The notes beneath the pieces are model-generated. The model saw only the letters and a program-made list of their open reading frames with translations, was not told where the DNA came from and did no database searches. Positions 8,760 through 17,285 of a stretch of 64,000 bases of DNA are shown piece after piece. Position numbers and translations under genes: made by a program. Numbering within the stretch: position 1 is the first letter of the stretch; each line of letters begins with the position of its first letter. The DNA is from Gelidibacter salicanalis (GTDB lineage Bacteria > Bacteroidota > Bacteroidia > Flavobacteriales > Flavobacteriaceae). The stretch covers positions 1-64,000 of the forward strand of contig NZ_JAEHJZ010000032.1 of NCBI RefSeq assembly GCF_016469035.1, read 5' to 3'.

Positions 8760-8862
8760 GTCAACAATAATTAATTAATCCCTCAAATTATCTTGTTGCG
8801 TTAATAGCACCATAGAATAAACCTAATAACGGCCCATCTGGAATGTTATTAGGTTTTTTTTT
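8760..8862 (+). ncRNA. candidate ~100-nt small RNA
   Basis: About 100 bases bounded by a -7 box at 8748-8755 and a strong terminator at 8820-8862, with no open reading frame of note inside. Such a promoter-terminator unit between two operons is the layout of a trans-acting small RNA. It could also be a short untranslated relic. No known RNA family is recognised. Confidence 0.35.
8820..8862 (+). terminator. strong Rho-independent terminator
   Basis: An 11-bp stem (AACCTAATAAC with GTTATTAGGTT) around a 14-base loop, followed by an uninterrupted T tract to 8862. No protein gene ends near it, which is why a small RNA is proposed. Confidence 0.8.
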
Positions 8863-8897
8863 CAAAACAACCTCTTCTTCAATTTCTTCATTAAATT

Positions 8898-8939
8898 ATA
8901 TAACTAAAATATTAGTTTAAACTAATATTTTAGTTATAT
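8898..8939. promoter_or_regulatory. 42-bp perfect palindrome, likely BlaI-family operator
   Basis: The sequence is a perfect inverted repeat centred between 8918 and 8919. Each half contains an ACTAAAATATTAGT-type element that is itself nearly palindromic, so the site looks like two adjacent dyads. A -7-like TATATTAG overlaps its right edge (8935-8942). It lies 118 bases upstream of the BlaI-type repressor gene, whose family autoregulates through such dyads. Binding is inferred. Confidence 0.7.
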
Positions 8940-9056
8940 TAGCGTCAGGAAACTAATGGGTTGGACAATTCCATTCTAAATTTCCCGAATAAATATCCCG
9001 TTTAATTAAAAAACTACTGCAACAAAGTTTGCCAATTGGTGGGCGCAGTCTTACAG

Positions 9057-9419
9057 ATGAAACAACTTACAAAAGCAGAAGAGGAAATTATGCAAGTCCT
9101 ATGGCAACTAAAAAAAGCCAACGTTAAACAAATCATTGACGAGTTGCCAGAACCAAAACCTGCCTATAATACCGTATCGACCATTGTACGGATTTTGGAG
9201 AGCAAAGGATTTGTGGATTATGAAAAGCAGGGTAAAGGCCATCTTTATTTTCCGCTGCTCTCAAAAATCGAATACAGTAACCAAAGCATTAATATGCTAG
9301 TGGATAATTATTTTCAAGGCTCGTTTAAAAGTATGGTGTCCTTTTTTGTTAAGAAAAATGATCTCAGCTTAAAAGAAATGGAATCTATCTTAAAACACAT
9401 TAACCAAAAAGACGACTGA
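9057..9419 (+). CDS. BlaI/MecI-family transcriptional repressor
   Basis: A 120-residue penicillinase-repressor-type winged helix protein: MKQLTKAEEEIMQVLWQLKKANVKQIID, then KPAYNTVSTIVRILESKGFVDYEKQGKGHLYFPL, with a dimerisation tail. A TTG at 9036 extends the frame by seven codons, but the ATG at 9057 aligns with family starts. The M56 peptidase gene follows after one base, the classic BlaI-BlaR1 pairing in which the membrane peptidase inactivates the repressor. No beta-lactamase is nearby, so the regulon is probably envelope functions and not antibiotic resistance. Confidence 0.9.
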   Translation: MKQLTKAEEEIMQVLWQLKKANVKQIIDELPEPKPAYNTVSTIVRILESKGFVDYEKQGKGHLYFPLLSKIEYSNQSINMLVDNYFQGSFKSMVSFFVKKNDLSLKEMESILKHINQKDD

Positions 9420-9420
9420 T

Positions 9421-12105
9421 ATGCTACACTATATATTACAGACCGTTGCCTTTCAGATCTTCTTTCTGATTATTTATGACCTATTCTTAAAGAAAGAGAC
9501 CTTTTTTAATTGGAATCGCGCCTATTTGATCGGCACCGCATTTTTGTCCATCGTAATACCCTTTTTAAAGTTGGAAAGTTTTAGAGCTATCGTGCCAGAA
9601 CCTATGGTGGTCCGATTGCCAGAAGTCATTATAGGGGAGGTGTCTTCAAACTTTAATGATGGTACTGTAATCATTCAGGCAGACCAAGTTGCAGACCACG
9701 CAATCAACTTCTCTTGGACCTATGTGTGGATTGCAGGTGTGGTATTAACGGCTCTCATTTTGGCCTACAAGATTGTTAAGTTGAGTAAGCTTTATTATGC
9801 CAATCCGAAGCGCTTAGATGCAGGTGTTCTTTTTATCTATTTATTAAATAGTAATGCCGCTTTTTCGTTTTTCCACTACATTTTCTTAGGGTCTGAAATC
9901 CAAGCTGACAAAAAAGAACATATCATACAGCATGAACTGGTGCATGTTAAGGAAAAGCACAGTATCGATTTGTTGATTTTTGAAGTGTTGCGCATTGTAT
10001 TCTGGTTTAATCCGTTGGTGTACATGTATCAAAACAGATTGTCCACATTGCACGAGTTTATTGCCGATGCCAAAGCTGTAAAATATAAAGGCAAATCAGC
10101 CTATTACCAAAGTCTGTTGTCTCAGGTTTTTGAGACCCAGCACATTTCTTTCATCAATCCATTTTTCAAACAATCATTAACCCGCCTGACTGTATTTGGA
10201 AGACAATTTTCTTTTGGAGTCCATAACGGGCAGGTCAAAAAACGAATCGTTATGTTAAGCAAAACAAAATCAAAACAGATCCATCTTATCAAGTATGCCT
10301 TATTAATTCCTATGGTGATAGGGATGTTGCTGTACACCTCCTCTTATGCCAGTGAAATTAAAGAGCCTTTATCATTGGGGCAACATGAAACGATAAACCA
10401 AGAATTATCTTTTTCAGAACTTGTAGATAAGTATTACCAAGATGTTATTGGCCTAAGCGAACTTCCAGAGGATTACTACAAGGCCTATAAAAATTATGGC
10501 GACATTGGTGAAGATTATATGCAGAGTAGGCAAGACGTTGCCAAAGCCCAAGCGCTTCTAAGATACAAGCACACCAAATTAATGGAGAAAAAAAAGGCTG
10601 AAGGAATTTTAAGTAAAGCAGATGAATCCGATATGGAGCTTTTTGGCAGTGAACAACCTACTTATGATGAGTATGTAATTTATAAAAAATCAGACAAAGG
10701 AAAGGGCGCTTGGGAGAATTCCGCAGGTAACGGAGAACTTCGTTTGGTTGTAGACGATATAAATGATTTATCAGATGCAGAACAAAAGAAGCGGGAGCAA
10801 AAATTAGCCTTGATAACAAAAGGTAATCAGTTCAAGGTGCTGAAAATGACGGATGGTAAAATGACTACTCTGTTATATGCTAATAATGTTGAGGTTCAAG
10901 AGACAAATCAAAGTTCTGTTTCTGAAGATGTGGAAGTGCCCTTTGCTGTAGTAGAGGAAGTCCCCATATTTCCAGGCTGCGAACATCTTACTTCCAACAG
11001 TGATCTAAAAAAATGTATGTCTGAGAAAGTGTCGGAAATGGTCGCTAAACAATTTAATACTGACATCGCAAAGCAGCAAAATCTGAAAGGAAGACAGCGA
11101 ATCAGTGTCATCTTTAAACTGGGTAAGGACGGAAAGATCAAAGATATCAAAGCAAGAGCGCCACATCCGGCGTTAGAAGCAGAAGCCATTAGGGTCCTTG
11201 AGCTTTTGCCAGAGTTTACGCCTGGAAAACAACGTGGTAAAGCAGTTACCGTACCCTACAGCTTGCCTATTTTGTTTCAGGTTCAAGATGATATTCCTGA
11301 AGGGAATAATAACCATGGGCCATTTGTCGCACTCGATGAAGTCGTGCTATCTACAGATGCTCATGTTAAACAGTCAAACCAATCAGATAAACAGTCTCCT
11401 TCTTATAAGATTTCACAGTTTGTCAGTAAAAACTTCAATACTAGTGTTGCTAAAGAGAATCAGATTACCGGAAAACAACGTATTCATGTTGTTTTCAAAA
11501 TAAATGCTAATGGAAAGGTTGAAAATGTACAAGCGAGAGCGCCACATCCAGCTTTGATGTCTGAAGTTAAACGAGTAATTAATGCAATGCCAGATTATTT
11601 ACTTGGAAAACAAAAAGAGAAAGACGTTACGATATCTTATAGTTTACCGATTTTGTTTATGGTTCCAGGCGACAATTCAGAAACAGACCAAAATAAATCG
11701 GGTAATGGGAGAGAGGACGACATTGAAGTGCCTTATGCCGTTATAGAAGAAGCTCCTTATTTCTTAACATGTCAATCTTCGGAGTCCAATGAGGATCGCA
11801 AGAGATGTACCTCAGATGAAATTGGTCAATTTGTCAATAAAAATTTCAACGTTAATTTGGCCAATGATTTAGGACTTAAAGGAATGCAACGTATCAGTGT
11901 GATCTTCAAAATTGGTAAGGACGGTGTTATTACAGATATAAGATCGAGAGCGTCACATCCGGAATTGGAAAAAGAGGCTATTCGTGTTATTGGACAATTG
12001 CCAAAAATGCAACCGGGCAAACAGAGAGGGAAAGCCGTAGTTGTACCTTATAGTTTGCCAATTCTATTTCAAGTCAATGAAGCCGCGCCAAAAGTCAAAA
12101 ACTAA
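9421..12105 (+). CDS. BlaR1-like M56 metallopeptidase with three TonB C-terminal-like domains
   Basis: An 894-residue membrane protein. The N-terminal third has several membrane spans and the zinc motif HELVH at 171-175, followed by the FWFNPLVYMYQNRLSTLHEFIADA segment typical of M56 peptidases; a further span lies near 300. After a polar linker come three TonB C-terminal-like domains at about 505-630, 655-752 and 772-888, each with xxxHPxLxxExxRVIxxLP, a GKQ motif and YSLPILF. Domains 1 and 3 keep a VPxAVxEE lead and two cysteines; domain 2 has lost both. No penicillin-sensor domain is present. It probably controls the BlaI-type repressor by proteolysis while contacting the cell wall or an outer-membrane partner. 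Confidence 0.88.
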   Translation: MLHYILQTVAFQIFFLIIYDLFLKKETFFNWNRAYLIGTAFLSIVIPFLKLESFRAIVPEPMVVRLPEVIIGEVSSNFNDGTVIIQADQVADHAINFSWTYVWIAGVVLTALILAYKIVKLSKLYYANPKRLDAGVLFIYLLNSNAAFSFFHYIFLGSEIQADKKEHIIQHELVHVKEKHSIDLLIFEVLRIVFWFNPLVYMYQNRLSTLHEFIADAKAVKYKGKSAYYQSLLSQVFETQHISFINPFFKQSLTRLTVFGRQFSFGVHNGQVKKRIVMLSKTKSKQIHLIKYALLIPMVIGMLLYTSSYASEIKEPLSLGQHETINQELSFSELVDKYYQDVIGLSELPEDYYKAYKNYGDIGEDYMQSRQDVAKAQALLRYKHTKLMEKKKAEGILSKADESDMELFGSEQPTYDEYVIYKKSDKGKGAWENSAGNGELRLVVDDINDLSDAEQKKREQKLALITKGNQFKVLKMTDGKMTTLLYANNVEVQETNQSSVSEDVEVPFAVVEEVPIFPGCEHLTSNSDLKKCMSEKVSEMVAKQFNTDIAKQQNLKGRQRISVIFKLGKDGKIKDIKARAPHPALEAEAIRVLELLPEFTPGKQRGKAVTVPYSLPILFQVQDDIPEGNNNHGPFVALDEVVLSTDAHVKQSNQSDKQSPSYKISQFVSKNFNTSVAKENQITGKQRIHVVFKINANGKVENVQARAPHPALMSEVKRVINAMPDYLLGKQKEKDVTISYSLPILFMVPGDNSETDQNKSGNGREDDIEVPYAVIEEAPYFLTCQSSESNEDRKRCTSDEIGQFVNKNFNVNLANDLGLKGMQRISVIFKIGKDGVITDIRSRASHPELEKEAIRVIGQLPKMQPGKQRGKAVVVPYSLPILFQVNEAAPKVKN

Positions 12106-12116
12106 GCACATCTCGT

Positions 12117-13253
12117 ATGCCCAAATTCTGTAGTGTCTTAAGTATTGTCTTAATCTCATGGTCAATGCAAGCGCAGTTTGCCAGGTTGAAACTCGCAGAC
12201 AGTTTGTATGTGCATGGCAATTATGCACAATCCATAACAGTCTTTAAATCTATAGAACTGCAAGATCAAGTCTATGAAAAATTGGCCAAAGCCTATATCG
12301 CACTGGGTAATTACGACGAAGCTTTGGAGAATTATAAAAGGGCATCCCAGGCCTCTCCTGAGGATGCACTTCTTAAATATGATTACGCTAAGCTATTGGC
12401 CCGAAGCAAAAAACTAAAGAGCGCTGAGGTGCTCTTAAATGAGTTGGTGTATCTAGACTATAGAAATCCTAATTATCATTATGAACTTGGGCTGGTAATG
12501 GAGCAGCAAGGAGATTCTACCGCAATGAACAGGTTTCATTCGGCATTTAACCTCGATAAAACCCATCAAAAAGCCATTCATAAAATTGCCAAACACTTAT
12601 TGGTAAAGCGTCATCATGATGCGTCTCTAAAATACATCAATATTGGGTTGGAGAGTTATGCCAACAATACAGAACTCATTAACCTAAAAGCACTCAATTA
12701 CTATTGGAAACAAGACTATCAAGCCGCTGCACAATGGTTTGAAAAGCTGTTGGATTTGGGAGAAAATTCCCAATTTATCCACGAAAAATTAAGCTTCTGT
12801 TATGCGGAAACGCTACAGTATGAAAAAGCCATTGTTTACGCTAAGCGCGCCGTAGATTTTGACCTCAATAACACCACCAATCTGTATATTTTAGGTCGGT
12901 TGTATGAAAAGATCAACGATTTCGCTTCCGCAGAAGAATGGCTTACTAAAGCTCTGATCATTATGGATCAGCCGTTACATGTAGAATATACCACCTTGGC
13001 CACTGTACTAAATCAGCAGAAAAAACACAAGGAAGCCATGGCGGCGCTACAAAACGCCATCAAGGAAGATCCTAAGGATGAGCGGGCTCAGTTCTTCTTG
13101 GTGCGGACAAAAGACGAATATTTTGCGGACACCGACTCTAAAATTAAGGCCTATGAGGTGTTTAAAGAACGTTTTCCAAAAAGTGTGTTTGGTTTCTTTG
13201 CAGACAAGCGATTGCGGGAGCTCAAGGAGGAAAAGTTTATGAAATCTGAATAA
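12117..13253 (+). CDS. periplasmic tetratricopeptide repeat protein
   Basis: A 378-residue protein with a signal peptide (about 1-19, ending WSMQAQ) and at least seven TPR-type helix pairs, e.g. YDEALENYKRASQASPEDALLKYDYAKLLARS, YEKAIVYAKRAVDFDLNN and HKEAMAALQNAIKEDPKD. It starts 11 bases after the M56 peptidase gene and is probably cotranscribed. TPR proteins act as scaffolds; the context suggests a partner of the M56/TonB-domain protein in envelope signalling or assembly. Confidence 0.85.
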   Translation: MPKFCSVLSIVLISWSMQAQFARLKLADSLYVHGNYAQSITVFKSIELQDQVYEKLAKAYIALGNYDEALENYKRASQASPEDALLKYDYAKLLARSKKLKSAEVLLNELVYLDYRNPNYHYELGLVMEQQGDSTAMNRFHSAFNLDKTHQKAIHKIAKHLLVKRHHDASLKYINIGLESYANNTELINLKALNYYWKQDYQAAAQWFEKLLDLGENSQFIHEKLSFCYAETLQYEKAIVYAKRAVDFDLNNTTNLYILGRLYEKINDFASAEEWLTKALIIMDQPLHVEYTTLATVLNQQKKHKEAMAALQNAIKEDPKDERAQFFLVRTKDEYFADTDSKIKAYEVFKERFPKSVFGFFADKRLRELKEEKFMKSE

Positions 13254-13351
13254 GCAGGCATGCCGCCTCATAGAAATTGTATAACACAACTACATGAAGT
13301 GAATAAATTCACTAAAAAAATTGTATTTTTCAGCTTCAGTTACATTATAAA

Positions 13352-13825
13352 ATGAAGCCATTTTTACTTGTTTTCCTTATCTTACTGACGTCTTGCGATT
13401 ATTTTCAATCTAAAAAAGTATCGACAGAACAACTTCTTGAAGAAGAAATGCAAGCCATTAATTGGAATGATGTGGATGACTACCCCACCTTTTCTGATTG
13501 TGACGGTGCAAATACCAATCAAGACAAGAAAGCCTGCTTTGAGAGTTATCTTCACAATTTGTTGGCGTCACATTTAAAAAACCAAATAATTGTAGTTACA
13601 GAAGATGTATCAGATACCATCATCTTAAAAATCCACATCGATAAAAAAGGACAGTTTTCAATACGCAATATAGATATGGATTCTATGACGCAAGCTCAAA
13701 TTCCGCAATTGGACAGTATTTTAAGACACAGTTTTGATTCCCTTCCTAAAATTTATCCTGCCATCAAACGCAGTCAGCAAGTGGCAACAGAGTTCAGTCT
13801 GCCCGTTATTGTCAACATCAATTAA
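13352..13825 (+). CDS. small lipoprotein with degenerate TonB C-terminal-like fold
   Basis: A 157-residue lipoprotein (lipobox LLTSC). The mature part resembles the TonB-like domains of the nearby M56 protein: YPTFSDC followed by KKACFE, then a strand-rich segment LKIHIDKKGQFSIRNIDMD and the closing FSLPVIVNIN. The cysteine pair and final SLPI-type strand match domains 1 and 3 of that protein. It follows the TPR gene by about 100 bases. It may be a stand-alone adaptor of the same system. Function is inferred from resemblance only. Confidence 0.65.
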   Translation: MKPFLLVFLILLTSCDYFQSKKVSTEQLLEEEMQAINWNDVDDYPTFSDCDGANTNQDKKACFESYLHNLLASHLKNQIIVVTEDVSDTIILKIHIDKKGQFSIRNIDMDSMTQAQIPQLDSILRHSFDSLPKIYPAIKRSQQVATEFSLPVIVNIN

Positions 13826-13838
13826 TCTTTGCCAATAG

Positions 13839-14972
13839 TTATTGTCGGTAGGGTCTTTCTTTCCATTTATACCCCTTAAAAACGGAGCGTATTACCACAT
13901 ACACACTAAAAAACGGATAGTAAAAAGAGGCTAAAAAATAGTATTCCAAATGTTTTTTTTGACCGAAGAAAGCTGCCGATTTATAAATCAGAACAAAATC
14001 TATACTGCATTTGATTAAGAATATATACAACAGTATTTCTGCCCTGAGCACTCCCATCCCCACCAAAAAAAGACAACCAATTATAAGTGCATTTTGAGCA
14101 AGCACAATTCCACCGGCAAGTTTCCCAAACACATTTTTATAAGCTGTAGATTTAGCTGCCCAGCGCACCCGCTGATCTACCAGCTCTGTTATAGTGTTTA
14201 GCGCTTTGGTAACCACAATGGCCTGGGCACTTTTTAAATAATGTACCTGTTTGGGGCTGTTTTCTATAGCTTTTTCCAAAAGAAAGACATCATCGCCACT
14301 CGCCAAGTCTGAGTTGCCTTCAAATCCATTAACCGAATAAAAAAGTTGTTTGGTATAGGCCAAATTTGCCCCATTGCACAAAAAAGGCTTTTTAATACCG
14401 AAGCCTCCAAGAGTCGCGCCTTGCAAACTTAAGACATCCAACAATTGAAAATTTTGTAAAAATCCGTCCACTTCATGATAGGTTACAGGAGCAACAATAA
14501 GTGCTGGATTTTGTGCTTGAATACACGCATCAAAACTATCCAGCCAGTAGGTTGGAAGCTCGCAATCAGCATCAGTAGTTACAATCCAATTGGTAGTGGC
14601 TTGTGAAATGGCTAAGGTAATGGCGTCCTTTTTTGGCGATGTAGTTGTTCTTATCGTATTGACCACCTTAATGTTTGTAGAACTGTTGCCGTTAGATTTC
14701 AGAATAGAATCAAGAATTTCTCGGGAATTATCATCAGAGGCATCATCTACAAGAATGACTTCAAAGAGTGCGTTCGGATAGTTCAAACCAAAAATTGATT
14801 CTAAAAGTGCAGGAAGATGTTGGGCTTCATTTCTGAAGGGAACAATAATGGTAAAGTTGGTTTTTGGCTTTACGTTACTCAGTTCAAAAGATTTTACGCG
14901 CCCAAATCCCCAGCAGAAACTTCCAATCAGTAATACGTAAAGGAGTGTTACAGTTGCAATAATTACCATCAT
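13839..14972 (-). CDS. family 2 glycosyltransferase, membrane-bound
   Basis: A 377-residue GT-A enzyme with an N-terminal anchor, the nucleotide-sugar fold beginning FTIIVPFRNEAQHLPALLESI, VDDASDD, the metal-binding TTDADCELP, and the acceptor-site QRVRW motif at about residue 267, followed by two or three C-terminal membrane helices. This arrangement is shared with lipid glycosyltransferases. It overlaps the upstream flippase-like gene by the ATGA arrangement (ATG at 14972 or 14969), so the two are coupled and may act on the same lipid-linked sugar. Acceptor and donor cannot be read from the sequence. Confidence 0.88.
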   Translation of the reverse strand: MMVIIATVTLLYVLLIGSFCWGFGRVKSFELSNVKPKTNFTIIVPFRNEAQHLPALLESIFGLNYPNALFEVILVDDASDDNSREILDSILKSNGNSSTNIKVVNTIRTTTSPKKDAITLAISQATTNWIVTTDADCELPTYWLDSFDACIQAQNPALIVAPVTYHEVDGFLQNFQLLDVLSLQGATLGGFGIKKPFLCNGANLAYTKQLFYSVNGFEGNSDLASGDDVFLLEKAIENSPKQVHYLKSAQAIVVTKALNTITELVDQRVRWAAKSTAYKNVFGKLAGGIVLAQNALIIGCLFLVGMGVLRAEILLYIFLIKCSIDFVLIYKSAAFFGQKKHLEYYFLASFYYPFFSVYVVIRSVFKGYKWKERPYRQ

Positions 14973-15931
14973 GCCTCTGTTTTTGGAAGTTTAAATTGAA
15001 GCACATGATAACTGCCTATAAAGCTGGGCAGCACAAAATTTAAAATCCACATCAAGGTTACAATAGATAGCACAATAGCTTCAGAAATTCCCATTAGTCC
15101 AAACAAATAAACCGCAACGCCGCCTTTAATGACGACATCAAAGATAAAAATGGAAGGAATTATCGAAGATAGGAGGTACATGCTTGAGATGGCTGCCATA
15201 GCTTCTAAATAGTTCAGTTCAACTCCAAAAACAATCAATAAATAGTAAAACTGAAATGAAAATATCAGATAACGTATTAAGGAAAACAGAATTATTTTGG
15301 ACAGGGTTTGCTTGGAAATACACTTAATAAAAGCAAGATGTTTATAAAGTGGTTGTTTCTGTTTTTGGAGCCAATTTGCGTTCATGGTCCAAATAAGGAA
15401 AAGTATACCAATCACCACAATACCTGATAAGATGCCAATACCATTCAATTTTGGTTGATACAGTAGCGTAAAGTAAGTCAAGCCAATGCTACCCACAAGC
15501 GTAGTAACACCCATTTGGATGCTATTTCCTATGAAGTTCAAAAATATTATTTTTTTCCGAAGCTCAGGGTGGTAGTACAAAGCTTTCGCGCCATAATCAC
15601 CAATTCGGTTTGGCGTTAATAAAGATGCGGTAAGGGCTCCCAAACTTTGTTCTTTTGCTGCGTTAAATGAAATTATACTGACCGAAGAAACCAATTGCTT
15701 CCATTTAAGGATTTCAAAAACCCAATTAAAAATGCTCAATAAGATTAAGATAAGTAGGGTATTTGCCGAAATTGAACTAAAATCCATTACATTTTTAAGC
15801 AATTCATTAAAATGTAAATCGCTATTTTGAAACAGTTTGGAGTGTATAACATAAAATGCGGCCACAACAAGACCTAATTTTATAAGTGTTGGTAAGAATT
15901 GTTTAGATTTGTAGGATATTGCTGTTAACAT
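14969..15931 (-). CDS. flippase-like/lysylphosphatidylglycerol-synthase-type membrane protein (UPF0104)
   Basis: A 320-residue protein with about eight hydrophobic helices. The conserved region near residues 95-115 reads ASLLTPNRIGDYGAKALYY, the signature of the LPG-synthase transmembrane/AglD family. It lacks the C-terminal catalytic domain of MprF. It is transcribed with the glycosyltransferase at 13839. In archaea and bacteria the family is linked to transport or modification of glycosylated lipids; the precise role is unknown. Confidence 0.8.
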   Translation of the reverse strand: MLTAISYKSKQFLPTLIKLGLVVAAFYVIHSKLFQNSDLHFNELLKNVMDFSSISANTLLILILLSIFNWVFEILKWKQLVSSVSIISFNAAKEQSLGALTASLLTPNRIGDYGAKALYYHPELRKKIIFLNFIGNSIQMGVTTLVGSIGLTYFTLLYQPKLNGIGILSGIVVIGILFLIWTMNANWLQKQKQPLYKHLAFIKCISKQTLSKIILFSLIRYLIFSFQFYYLLIVFGVELNYLEAMAAISSMYLLSSIIPSIFIFDVVIKGGVAVYLFGLMGISEAIVLSIVTLMWILNFVLPSFIGSYHVLQFKLPKTEA

Positions 15932-15958
15932 AGTTACAAATTAAATGATATTTAGCTT

Positions 15959-16600
15959 ATGGCGACTTATATTAAAACACAAAACTTATTATGGCTCCTG
16001 TTTTTAACGCTCATGACCAGCTCTTTGAGTGTCGCTCAGAGAGATGTTGAGAAATGGAAGCTTCAGGCGAGTATAGGATTAAATAATCCTATTGATACCA
16101 ATGATAAAGATGGCTATTTCACTGAATACGTCAACTTTCCAACAATTAATCTCGGTGTGCAGCATATGTTTTCTGAAAACTTGGGTGCTAAGATTGATTT
16201 AGGTTATAATAGGTCTGAGTCGGCCGATAGATCTAAGCCCTTCAAATTAAATTACACACGTGTTAATGCGCAGCTCGTTTATGATTTTAAAGATATTCTT
16301 CGCTTTTTACCCGCTCCCATAGGTATTGTAGCCCATGCGGGACCAGGAGTCAGTATGACCAAACCTTTAGGTAACGATACCAATAACACTTACACCTATC
16401 CTAACTTTTTAGGGGGTTTGGAACTGCATTATAGGGTATCAGAGTCCTTCTCTGTATTTGTTGATGGCTCGTATGTGTTAGCGCTTGCTGGAAAAGATAA
16501 ATACAACCCAACCATTGACGGATATTCATTTAATGGCGATTTAATGTATGTTGCTCTAGGGGTATCCCTATCTTTGAGCGGATGCAATTATTGTTATTAA
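15959..16600 (+). CDS. outer-membrane beta-barrel protein
   Basis: A 213-residue protein with a signal peptide (about 1-26, ending SLSVAQ) followed by alternating beta-strands of an eight-stranded OmpA/OmpX-like barrel (LGVQHMFSENLGAKIDLGYNR, VNAQLVYDFKD, FSVFVDGSYVLAL). It ends in an unusual CNYCY tail instead of the common C-terminal aromatic strand. ruvC starts at the next base (TAAATG), suggesting cotranscription that is probably incidental to function. Confidence 0.8.
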   Translation: MATYIKTQNLLWLLFLTLMTSSLSVAQRDVEKWKLQASIGLNNPIDTNDKDGYFTEYVNFPTINLGVQHMFSENLGAKIDLGYNRSESADRSKPFKLNYTRVNAQLVYDFKDILRFLPAPIGIVAHAGPGVSMTKPLGNDTNNTYTYPNFLGGLELHYRVSESFSVFVDGSYVLALAGKDKYNPTIDGYSFNGDLMYVALGVSLSLSGCNYCY

Positions 16601-17155
16601 ATGAGTAAAGAACGAATTATTTTAGGAATTGACCCGGGAACCACCATTATGGGTTTCGGACTGATAAAAGTGGTGGGTAAAACCATGTCATTCCTTCAGT
16701 TGAATGAACTTGATCTCAAAAAATATGACGATCATTATCTGAAACTAAAGTTGATTTTTGAACGTACTATTGAGCTTATTGACACACATCATCCAGATGA
16801 AATTGCTATTGAAGCACCTTTTTTTGGCAAGAATGTTCAGAGTATGCTGAAATTGGGCCGGGCACAAGGTGTTGCCATGGCGGCCGGTTTAAGCAGAGAG
16901 ATCCCTATTACGGAGTATTCACCAAAAAAAATTAAAATGGCCATAACCGGTAACGGAAATGCCAGTAAGGAGCAAGTTGCCAAGATGTTGCAAAGTGTGC
17001 TCGGATTGAAAACCTTACCTAAAAACCTCGATGCCACTGACGGACTGGCCGCAGCTGTTTGTCATTTTTATAATGAAGGCCGTATTGACGTAGGCAAAAA
17101 CTATACGGGATGGGCCGCTTTTGTGAAAGATAATGAAGGCAGAGTTAAGAAGTAG
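16601..17155 (+). CDS. ruvC: Holliday junction resolvase RuvC
   Basis: A 184-residue crossover junction endodeoxyribonuclease that cuts Holliday junctions with RuvAB in recombinational repair. The RNase-H-like active site is complete: D11 (GIDPGT), E71 ([11 protein letters not shown]), and D144/D147 ([14 protein letters not shown]). Length and motif spacing fit the family. The ATG follows the barrel gene's TAA with no gap. Confidence 0.97.
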   Translation: MSKERIILGIDPGTTIMGFGLIKVVGKTMSFLQLNELDLKKYDDHYLKLKLIFERTIELIDTHHPDEIAIEAPFFGKNVQSMLKLGRAQGVAMAAGLSREIPITEYSPKKIKMAITGNGNASKEQVAKMLQSVLGLKTLPKNLDATDGLAAAVCHFYNEGRIDVGKNYTGWAAFVKDNEGRVKK

Positions 17156-17254
17156 TTAGTTTCTTTTGTTTCAGGTTTGAAGTTTCAAGTTAGTGGTTGA
17201 CATATTTTTAAAACTTTAGGATGTTCTAATAGAATGTTCTGTGTTCTTTTTTTA

Positions 17255-17285
17255 CATCATTCATCATTCATCATTCATCATTCAT
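17255..17285. repeat. 7-bp tandem repeat (CATCATT), about 4.4 units
   Basis: A head-to-tail array of the heptamer CATCATT abutting the left end of the IS remnant. It is too short and unspaced to be a CRISPR. It may have grown from target-site sequence. Confidence 0.8.

Noticed and set aside
9421-12105. BlaI/M56 pair as a beta-lactam resistance locus
   Set aside because: No beta-lactamase and no penicillin-binding sensor domain; the TonB-like domains and TPR neighbour suggest envelope signalling.
17255-17285. Short CATCATT array as a CRISPR
   Set aside because: Unit of 7 bases, no spacers, no cas genes.
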